DNA of 17,555 nucleotides from Temnopleurus reevesii. Its lineage: Eukaryota; Echinodermata; Echinoidea; Temnopleuroida; Temnopleuridae. How positions within the stretch are numbered: position 1 is the stretch's first letter; each line of letters starts with the position of its first letter. A model generated the notes under the pieces. That model did no database searches. It had not been told where the DNA came from and saw only the letters and a list, made by a program, of their open reading frames with translations. Shown piece after piece: positions 1 to 7,451 of this stretch. The stretch is from the NCBI GenBank assembly GCA_036244855.1, contig BQKZ01007218.1, positions 30,574 to 48,128 of the forward strand, written 5' to 3'. The position numbers were made by a program, and so were the translations under genes.

Positions 1-289
1 CCCCCCGCCGACCTTCTCTCACGCTCAACCCCATAATGTTCCTGAAACAACTTGGAAGTTTGGGATTTGTTTTGTCTCCAATGATTTTGTCATACATAAA
101 CTTGTATATGTTTGGGAGATTTCCGTGTGATTTTAATGTACTCTATTTTCCCTCTTCGTCTAAATGTTTAGTGTAAATTTCAGGAATTGTTGTGGAAATC
201 TGATCGGTTTAATATGGATACACAAGTGAATAAAGGACATGACACAAAACAATTTTTCAGCTTTGTGTTTTTCTTTTTCTTTGTGCATG

Positions 290-455
290 GTGAAGGGTAT
301 AGAGAGGGAGAAGAAGGAAGAGAGAGAGAGACAAAGAAAGAGAGGATGTGAGATAGGGGGAAGAGAGATAGGAGGAAGAGAGGTGAAGAGAGAGAGGGAG
401 AGAGAGAGAGAGAGATGGAGAGAGAGGGAAAGAAAGAAAGGGAGAGAGAGATTCT
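290..455. repeat. (GA)n-type purine-rich low-complexity tract
   Basis: The plus strand is almost pure A/G with many GAGAGA runs and AGGA/AAGA interruptions. Open frames here consist only of Arg/Glu on one strand and Ser/Leu on the other, as expected for simple sequence, so no gene is called. Positions 1-289 hold AT-rich unique-looking DNA with no feature I can support. Confidence 0.9.
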
Positions 456-674
456 TGGGGCAGAAATAGACTGATTAATCTTTTCCATTTTCATTCAAAC
501 TTTTTTACACTGGCCCATCAATACCACCGCCCTCTCTCCCTCTCTCACACGTCTAAAAACTGTTTCAAGGAGAAAAAAAGTCCGTTTCAAGAAATCTGAC
601 TGGTTTGTATGGATACACAATATTCATTGATTAATCTGTTCGTCCACATAACAAAGTTGTTTGTTTGTTGTCGT

Positions 675-905
675 TGTTCAAAATCGGTGAAAGTGAGAGT
701 GGGGGAGACTGAGGAAGAGAGAGATGAAAAAAGGGAAGGAGACAGAGAAGACAAAGAAAGGACAGTATGGGACGATCATGAGAGTGAATGAAAAAGAAAA
801 GAAGAAGACGAAAGGAGAAGAAAGAAGAACAAGAGCAAGAACAAGACCAATAAGAACAAGAAGAAGAAGGAAAAGAAGAAGACAAATAGAGGAAGTAAAA
901 AGAGG
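675..905. repeat. Second polypurine tract (GAA/GAGA-rich)
   Basis: The plus strand is a strongly purine-biased stretch of GAAGAAGAC/AAGAACAAG units. Translation gives only Lys/Arg/Glu low complexity, so I read it as a simple repeat. It follows a sequence similar to the one that precedes the first purine tract (compare about 195-225 with 591-620). Positions 906-1150 show nothing recognisable. Confidence 0.85.
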
Positions 906-1149
906 GAGCCATGATTCACCGTTTGGCGTTTACATAAGATTGCATGTATTTAAAAAAAAAAGTAGGACTTCCTTCAACTGTGAACAACTTTCAAGAAAAC
1001 ATTCAAAGGATATTTTTTAAATGATTCAACTTGCAAAATAACAACTTCTTATATTTATACGAAACCATATTTCTATTCAAGCTTGCCACACGTGATTTAG
1101 GGGTTTTCCTTCAAGTAACGAGAACATGAAAACAGAAACAAACATATTT

Positions 1150-1425
1150 ATTCATTCTCTCTCCTGTTCTCTTGCTCATACACATTCCCATTCTCGCTCT
1201 CTAATTTAACACACACACACTCTCTCCCCCCTCTCTTACACACACATTCTCTCTCATACATTAACATGTATTCTTTCTACAACACACACACACACACATA
1301 CACGCAAACACACTTGCTCTCTCTTTCCATCTCATACACACACACACATACGTGTTTTCGCCTCCAAACGTGGACATGTGTTTTAGTTTGTGTGTGTTTG
1401 TGTGTGTTTGTGTGTTAGGTTAGAA
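1150..1425. repeat. (CA)n/(CT)n microsatellite followed by (GT)n
   Basis: Short CACACA and CTCTCT blocks alternate up to about 1350. The bias then flips strand to TGTGTG blocks at 1388-1415. The strand switch makes the (CA)n and (GT)n blocks self-complementary. No gene is visible. Confidence 0.9.
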
Positions 1426-1674
1426 TTTGTTACCATGGACCGAGGACACATCCCTGATGATCCAACATATAACTGAGGACTTGCAATCGTGGACATTCTA
1501 ATTTGACAAAGTACCACCCAACCGAGGACGTACCCCCTATCCTTCTTTTAATGCATTTTTATTGTAAAGCTCTACGTATACGAACTGTTCTCATACAGAA
1601 TTACAACCGTGGACGGTCCTCCGTTGCAGGTACGTCCGCGGTTTGAAGGTACTTTTGCATGGTGTGGTCCGCGG
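1368..1674. repeat. Cluster of CCGNGGAC-like motifs, direct then inverted
   Basis: I find nine close matches to an (A/C)CGNGGAC octamer. On the plus strand they start at 1368, 1440, 1473, 1487, 1522 and 1607. In inverted orientation they start at 1616, 1634 and 1667. The 15-mer at 1520-1534 (AACCGAGGACGTACC) is complementary to 1629-1643 with one mismatch. The layout suggests a degenerate foldback element or satellite remnant embedded in microsatellite DNA. Its identity is unknown to me. Confidence 0.5.
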
Positions 1675-1689
1675 TTGGCGGCGATTTTA

Positions 1690-1690
1690 A

Positions 1691-1726
<36 letters not shown>

Positions 1727-2130
1727 TCTCTCTCCTCGCACATATACATTATTTCTACACACACACAGACACGCACAGGCTCTTGTTCTCTCTTTCTATC
1801 TCACACACACATACTCTCTCTCTCCTCGCACATATACATTATGTCTTCACACACACACACGCATTCTCTCTCTAACTCTTACTCTCTCATACACACACAT
1901 TTTCTTTCCCACACACACATCTATGTCTCCACCCACACACACACACATACACTATCTCCTCGCAAACAAATTTTCTCTCCACACACAAGCATTCTCTCTC
2001 TCTCTCCACACACACACACATGCACACACACTCTCTCTCTCTCTCACGAACACACATTCTCTCTATGACTCACACACACACACAAATGTTCTCCCTCTCT
2101 CATACACAAACACACACACCTAGGCACACA
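1690..2130. repeat. Long compound (CA)n/(CT)n microsatellite
   Basis: This is a continuous alternation of CACACA and CTCTCT blocks with imperfect higher-order units. For example, the string ACTCTCTCTCCTCGCACATA occurs at about 1724 and again at about 1812. Frames through it read His-Thr or Ser-Leu repeats and are not genes. Confidence 0.92.
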
Positions 2131-2136
2131 CATTCT

Positions 2137-2306
2137 AGAGATGCCAACCATTCTGAAATATGCACGATGCAAATTAAATTGTAAATGAACAAAACTGAAA
2201 CAAAACATAACGACAATACCATAATGCCAGCCATTCGCTTGTGATGAAAGTCTTGAATTCATATGAAGATACATTCCAAGCATATTCCTGAACGGTCGGC
2301 ATCTCT
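2137..2306. mobile_element. Small foldback element with 27-bp inverted arms
   Basis: The arm at 2137-2163, beginning AGAGATGCC, is the reverse complement of 2280-2306 at 23 of 27 positions. The loop is about 116 bp, AT-rich and non-coding. This size and structure fit a degenerate MITE. I see no clear target-site duplication, so the ends are approximate. Confidence 0.5.
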
Positions 2307-2577
2307 TGACATTGTCCCATTCTACCTCTGACTCCCACATCTTGTTCTTTCATATATGAAAATCATTGTTAAATCTATAAAAAAAAAAAAAAAATTACAA
2401 GCCATTCCGTCATGTGAGAACAAACATACCTTCAATATAAATCACAAAGATTTAAAAAATGCAATGACAAAAAGAGACTTCAATGAATAATCTTTCAGAC
2501 ATATTATTCATCTCTTAATGTTTAGTTCCTTTTTACAACATAATAATAGTTTCAGTACAGACAATTATCTGTATACA

Positions 2578-3635
2578 ATTTGGGTAAAATTATCGGTAAA
2601 TTTGATATAATAATAGAAATTGATATACATGTATAGTGGCATTATACAGGTAACTCTGCCAAAGTCATATCTATTGGGACCACCAAAATATGTCCGAGTT
2701 AGGTGAAACTGGACTTGAAAAAATAACCCAAGTTTTGCATGATTTGTTCCAATAAATCCCAACAACTTAGGCTATTGTTCAACTGAGGCAAGTTCGACTT
2801 GGGCACAGTTGCCTTCAGAAAAAAATGTTTCCTCACCTCCTCAAATCAATCATCTGCTCCCCTGTATATCAATGACATCAGACTTAAAACAAAATAAGGT
2901 CAGAGCATATGAATATAGACTTACACCGAACTTCACATTTCAGTATAGAACAACATGCTCCAATAACTTTTGAGAATTTAACATCTAATGCCTGTGGAAA
3001 AATTATGAAATTGTCCAAGTTGTGGCGACATTTGAAATATTCAATAAACAATGAACAACTGGGCATTTTGATGAATGGTAGATGGAAGAGGATGTTGCGA
3101 GAAAAATGTGATCACTTGCAAATCCATTGTAACTTTGTAGCAGCATCCTCCAGTGGTGTTGCTATAAAGTTGCAATCAACTTCATATTACGATGTAGTTG
3201 GAGATATAAATGCTTATTTACATTCATGTGCAGCTTACGTTTTCAACCAGACATGCATGAAACCATTTTGTAAGGCATGTGCCACAACTTGCAACAAATT
3301 GTACCTCTAGCAACATAGCTTTAGGGGGTGTTGTTCAAAATCAACTGCAACTTTCCAAACTGTAATGCGCATTTTCATTCGCGCACGGCATGCACATGAA
3401 ACAATGATTCTGATTGGCGCATAACGATCACATGCAACTTGCGATCAATTGCAAGTTTTGAGCAACACCCCCTTAGTCTTACACAACAAAACCTGGACAG
3501 GTGATACAGTATTTTTCTTGATCTTTCTCTCTCTTCATACGAAACATGACACAGATGATGAATAAAAGAAACAACTCTCCCTCAACCCACCACCTTTTTC
3601 GCACAAAAGCAAGGAAGGGTTCAAGCGTTTCCTTT
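2578..3635. repeat. Duplicated ~1 kb segment, copy 1
   Basis: This segment is repeated in the same orientation at about 5358-6372. The two copies are nearly identical from about 2940 to the end, and more divergent with small indels at the left, for example extra bases around 2750-2790 in this copy. Both carry the same MITE at the same internal place, so the MITE was present before duplication. A 101-codon frame (3007-3310) survives in both copies, but it has no recognisable domain and overlaps sequence that looks non-coding. I do not call it a gene. An N at 3637 sits just after the repeat edge. Confidence 0.85.
3324..3472. mobile_element. 149-bp MITE, PIF/Harbinger-like (copy 1)
   Basis: The ends are inverted: GGGGGTGTTG at the left and CAACACCCCC at the right. 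Beyond them, TTCAAAA at the left matches TTTTGAG at the right. It is flanked by TTA at 3321-3323 and TTA at 3473-3475. A TTA target duplication with a G-rich inverted terminus is known for PIF/Harbinger-derived MITEs. It has no coding capacity. The family assignment rests only on termini and the 3-bp duplication. Confidence 0.7.
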
Positions 3636-3639
3636 TNAC

Positions 3640-3970
3640 TACAGTTTGAAAGACGTTATCGGAAACTGTTCCTCGTGGACGATTTTTCTGCTTTTTTCTG
3701 TTCAATATTTATATCTTCATAATCCTCAGAATATTCTCCTTCGAATGATACCAGATTTAGTGACTGAATGATATATTTTACTGTTCTATATTTGCTCAGA
3801 AATAAGGTGCGTGCCTTTATAGACTTCCATCATAACACTTTCAAAATCAGAATTATATATTTAGTGTGTGAGCAGACAGTGATTTGATTTAGCACACATT
3901 ACATTCTGGTAGCATTTGATAAGTAATCACTCCTTTATCCCTTCAGTGTGGAGAGCAAAATGGGATATTT
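3640..3970. other. Intergenic AT-rich stretch, no feature seen
   Basis: This is AT-rich unique-looking sequence between the duplicated segment and the next foldback. I see no credible exon, RNA gene or repeat in it. Confidence 0.5.
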
Positions 3971-4167
3971 CTCGTGTCTTCACAAAGTGATGGGAGCCAA
4001 AGAGTATTGTTGCATAAAGACAAAGAAATCCCGATATAGCGCCAATTATACGGGCATCCTATCGAACACCGTGTTAACTCTATATGACATGTTTCAATGG
4101 TTTTGTAACTCATTTTGTGTAAGAATACCCTTTTGCTCCCATCACTTCGTGAAAGCACAGACGATTT
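3971..4167. mobile_element. Foldback element with ~60-bp imperfect inverted arms
   Basis: The left arm (about 3971-4033) is the imperfect reverse complement of the right arm (about 4100-4167). The best core is AAGTGATGGGAGC at 3985-3997, matched by GCTCCCATCACTT at 4135-4147, and the similarity extends inward through AAAG(A/G)GTATT. The loop is about 65 bp. Frames on both strands here mirror each other because of the arms and are not genes. No target duplication was identified. Confidence 0.55.
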
Positions 4168-4517
4168 AGATTTCATAAGAGTTCCAGAAGCTGCTGATAA
4201 TTCAAGTGCTGCTCTGTAATGAAAATCCAATCCTAGAGTAAAATAAAGTGCACAAAAGCAAATCTGAACGAGATACAAAAATTATTCAATTATCTTTTCA
4301 GATATTTGAAGGGTTCATACAGTAATTGTTCTCTGATGAAATAACAAATATAAACTGGAGGAAAAAGGGTTTCTCATCTAAATGTATAAATAATCTCCTT
4401 TTTATATGGTTTAGACAACACCATAGACTTCTAAGGATTCTATCAACGTCACATTGTGTCCAAGCACTGGAAAAGAAAAACAAATTTCTTTTCATTGAGT
4501 GTCTACATGTATACAGC

Positions 4518-4654
4518 AAATCAGCTGCAACTTTGCAATTTGTAACGTGGTTCATGCGCGCACGGTATGCGCTTTTAACAAGACGCACATGAAACAATAA
4601 TTTTGATTGGCAGGTTCAGATCAACTGCAACTGCAATTTTTGAACAACACCCCC
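4518..4654. mobile_element. Third, diverged copy of the GGGGGTGTTG MITE
   Basis: From about 4518 (ATCAGCTGCAACTTTGCAA) the sequence follows the same order of segments as the MITEs at 3324 and 6061: a CGCGCACGG block, then ACATGAAACAAT, then TTTTGATTGGC, and a right end CAACACCCCC followed by TTA at 4655-4657. The left terminus is not recognisable and seems lost or mutated. This copy lies outside the duplicated segment, so it is an independent insertion of the family. Confidence 0.6.
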
Positions 4655-4659
4655 TTAGA

Positions 4660-5357
4660 GTCTTAATACGATACCCATACTGTGGAAGGCGAGAACAATG
4701 GCAATGGCCATCACTCTAAAAAAAGTAATTAGCATGAAGACTTACATTAAGTTAATTGGCACACTACACGCACCTTCCACAATTATTTGTTTACCCGTTA
4801 TCATGATAAAATAAATAAGAAAATGTGATCACAGGACTAAACTTTTACAGTGATAACAGGTAGCAGCGTATTCTGATTGATGTATGTCCTTTCTAGATTG
4901 TCTGCCATACAACAAAGATTAATAACAATTGCAATTTCATAATGCACTTTAATACAATGATATGCTATTGGTATGGTTTCTCTTTTGGTAATGAATGTGG
5001 GTGTTTTTTTTTATTTCCATGCAAGTTAACATTTATATGATCACTCATACACAAATTTCAAAGGCACAAAGGCATTTTTTTCACAATACCATGATAGACA
5101 TAATTTTCTAACAGTAAACAAAAATGATACACGCTAGGTATAGTAATCATAATTCTAACTATGAAAACAAATCACATTTCCATGATAAAGAAGCTGCAAT
5201 AGTCATTCATTTCTTACAAAATTCATTCCCTGCAATTGTAAACATCCATTTCTCAGCACATTATTTGCAATATCTTTTATTGCAAAATTGTTCTGCAAGA
5301 AACAATCAGATAATTAGAAAATCATTATCTTTACCTTTCAGTAAGATTTGAGAGAAA
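4660..5357. other. Intergenic AT-rich stretch, no feature seen
   Basis: This is AT-rich DNA with short homopolymers between the diverged MITE and the second segment copy. A 75-codon frame near 5124-5351 has no domain or splice context, and I do not consider it a gene. Confidence 0.5.
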
Positions 5358-6372
5358 TTTTGGTAAAATTATCTGTAAATTTGATATCATAATAGAAATT
5401 GATATATAGTGGCATTATACAGATAACTCTGCCAAAGTCATAGCTCTCGGGATCTCCAAAATATGTCTGAGTTAGGTGAAACTGGACTTGAAAAAATAAC
5501 CCAAGTTTTGCATGATTTGTTCCAAACAAGTTCGACTTGGGCACAGTTGACTTCAGAAAAAATGTTTCCTCACCTCCTCAAATCAATCATCTGCTCCCCT
5601 GTATATCAATGACATCAGACTTCAAACAAAATAAGGTCAGATGAGGTCAATATAGACTTACACCGGACTTCACATTTCAGTAAAGAACAACATGCTCCAA
5701 TAACTTTTGAGAATTTAACATCTAATGCCTGTGGAAAAATTATGAAATTGTCCAAGTTGTGGCGATATTTGAAATATTCAATAAACAATGAACAACTGGG
5801 CATTTTGATGAATGGTAGATGGAAGAGGATGTTGCGAGAAAAATGTGATCACTTGCAAATCCATTGTAACTTTCTAGCAGCATCCTCCAGTGGTGTTGCT
5901 ATAAAGTTGCAATCAACTTCATATTACGATGTAGTTGGAGATATAAATGCTTATTTACATTCATGTGCAGCTTACGTTTTCAACCAGACATGCATGAAAC
6001 CATTTTGTAAGGCATGTGCCACAACTTGCAACAAATTGTACCTCTAGCAACATAGCTTTAGGGGGTGTTGTTCAAAATCAACTGCAACTTTCCAAACTGT
6101 AATGCGCATTTTCATTCGCGCACGGCCTGCACATGAAACAATGATTCTGATTGGCGCATAGCGATCACTTGCAACTTGCGATCAATTGCAAGTTTTGAGC
6201 AACACCCCCTTAGTCTTACACAATAAAGCCTGGACAGGTGATACAGTATTTTTCTTGATCTTTCTCTCTCTTCATACGAAACATGACACAGATGATGAAT
6301 AAAAGAAACAACTCTCCCTCAACCCACCACCTTTTTCGCACAAAAGCAAGGAAGGGTTCAAGCGTTTCCTTT
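5358..6372. repeat. Duplicated ~1 kb segment, copy 2
   Basis: This is a direct repeat of 2578-3635. It differs by scattered substitutions, mainly at the left, and lacks a short stretch present around 2750-2790 in copy 1. It carries its own copy of the MITE in the same position. The two copies are separated by about 1.7 kb of unrelated DNA, so this is either a segmental duplication or two insertions of one larger non-coding element. Confidence 0.85.
6061..6209. mobile_element. 149-bp MITE, PIF/Harbinger-like (copy 2)
   Basis: It has the same length and termini as the copy at 3324-3472. It is flanked by TTA at 6058-6060 and TTA at 6210-6212. Only a few substitutions separate the two, as expected if it was duplicated along with its host segment. 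Confidence 0.7.
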
Positions 6373-6607
6373 CATGTTTGGACAAATCGCTAATGGTTGA
6401 ATGAGAATCGTTTTATTTTGTTCATTCTATTATCAAGCCATGTTCAGAATGCTCCATACCTGGCCTTTCTTTCAATCAGGTATTCATTAGTTTTTTTAAC
6501 ATATATTACAGGTGTTTAATTCATCATGCTGTTTTAGAGGTATGCATCAATCTACTTACAACTGGTGACCCTTTCTCAGGTGCCAAGTCAGCCATAGGTG
6601 TTATCAG

Positions 6608-7275
6608 TGGGTGACTTCAAGTACGGTGTGGAACGCTGGTGTTGGTGTTGCAGCAACACCAACACCAGCCTCAACACCAAACCTGAAGTCTGTCGGTGTT
6701 GGGGTTGACCTCGCAAGATTCTGACGTATTTCCAGTCGCTCGTGTTGGTTGTTGGTGTTGAATGTCGTCTGCTGAACTGAGGATCACGGTCGGTATTGAC
6801 GATTCATGTGCAATTTTCCCATCTCTCAACACCAACCCCTAGGGATCAGTGTTGGTGTTGGTGTTGAAATCATGCATTCGTTTTCCACACAGAACAGTAG
6901 CAATTTTGCTCCGAAAACTTGTGACATGTCGGTGGTTGAATTAACTTTCCGGTAAAACTTGCAAATGAAAACTAAAACCAAATACTTTATTTTGGAAGGC
7001 AATATTTTTTCTTCTGGATTTTGAAAAAGATTTGTATGAATTAGAATAGATTAATTTGAGAATTTCGGACCCAAAATTATTTTATCGTTGAGCCGTTCGC
7101 GAGGCTTTCTGCGAGCCTGAGTGACATCACTCGGTATCGTGGCTGGTGTTGGGCGATCGATACAGCGATCGTATCGCTTCTGTAAACTGACCAACGGTGT
7201 TGGAGCTCGGTTCACGGGCCGATCTGCTCTCTCAACACCAACACCAACACCGCACACCGTACTTGAAGTCACCCA
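6608..7275. mobile_element. 668-bp foldback element with perfect 23-bp TIRs and GGTGTT repeats
   Basis: The terminal 23 bases, 6608-6630 (beginning TGGGTGACTTCAAG), are exactly reverse-complementary to 7253-7275. Inside each end lie GTTGGTGTT or AACACCAAC units. At 6635-6669 there is a perfect 17-bp inverted repeat around a single A at 6652. More GGTGTT/AACACC units occur around 6690-6760, 6825-6865, 7145 and 7230-7250. There is no transposase-like frame, so it would be non-autonomous. I could not find a clean target-site duplication. It ends 36 bp beyond the last zinc-finger exon, so it lies in the 3' flank, UTR or a downstream intron of that gene. The minus-strand AATAAA at 6991-6986 lies inside it. 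Confidence 0.7.
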
Positions 7276-7311
7276 TTGAGTGCAGGAATGGGTTACTATT
7301 TACCTGGCCTT

Positions 7312-7451
7312 TCATACCCGCATGTTGTGCTTAATCTTGTGGATGTAGAGCGATGCTTTGCTGTTAAACTTCAGGCTGCAAGCTGGGCAGGTGTAATTGT
7401 TGACTTTTGAGATCTCATTCCACGTCATGCTCCTCAGACGCTTCTCCACAT
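7312..7451 (-). CDS. Zinc-finger gene, last coding exon (canonical C2H2 finger)
   Basis: This exon is too short to stand out as a frame, but it encodes a perfect C2H2 finger. Its residues 1273-1293 in the joined model give CPAC, 12 residues, then HKIKH, with Phe and Leu at the usual core positions. The acceptor CTCCAG at 7454-7452 gives the phase needed to follow the donor at 8265, with a split Asp codon. A second in-phase acceptor (AAAG) lies 12 nt upstream. The frame ends in TGA at 7314-7312, four residues after the finger. A GTATGA sequence overlapping that stop could instead be a donor to a further exon. I prefer the stop because no later finger is visible downstream on this strand. Confidence 0.65.

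Noticed and set aside
180..494. Ser/Leu/Pro-rich frame opposite the GA tract
   Set aside because: Low-complexity translation of a purine tract with no splice or start context.
1609..2123. Long His/Thr/Ser/Leu-rich frames
   Set aside because: They are translations of (CA)n/(CT)n microsatellite in several frames at once, not genes.
3007..3310. A 101-codon frame preserved in both copies of the 1 kb repeat (also 5742-6047)
   Set aside because: Preservation is explained by recent duplication. The peptide has no recognisable domain, and its DNA includes loosely inverted, MITE-like sequence.
3943..4597. Mirror-image frames on both strands around 3943-4278 and 4298-4597
   Set aside because: They arise from inverted arms and AT-rich repeat DNA. 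No domain, no splice signals.
2578..6372. Interpretation of the 1 kb direct repeats as a pair of LTRs
   Set aside because: The ends lack TG...CA, there is no primer-binding site or polypurine tract at the inner edges, and the 1.7 kb between them has no gag/pol-like frame.
6540..6607. Possible minus-strand exon beside the foldback (ATG GCT GAC ... then GTAAGT)
   Set aside because: About a dozen codons read plausibly up to a donor-like GTAAGT, but there is no acceptor in a suitable place, the frame is blocked just upstream inside the element, and no motif supports it.
7051..7272. Minus-strand frame within the foldback element
   Set aside because: It overlaps the terminal repeat and has no transposase-like features.
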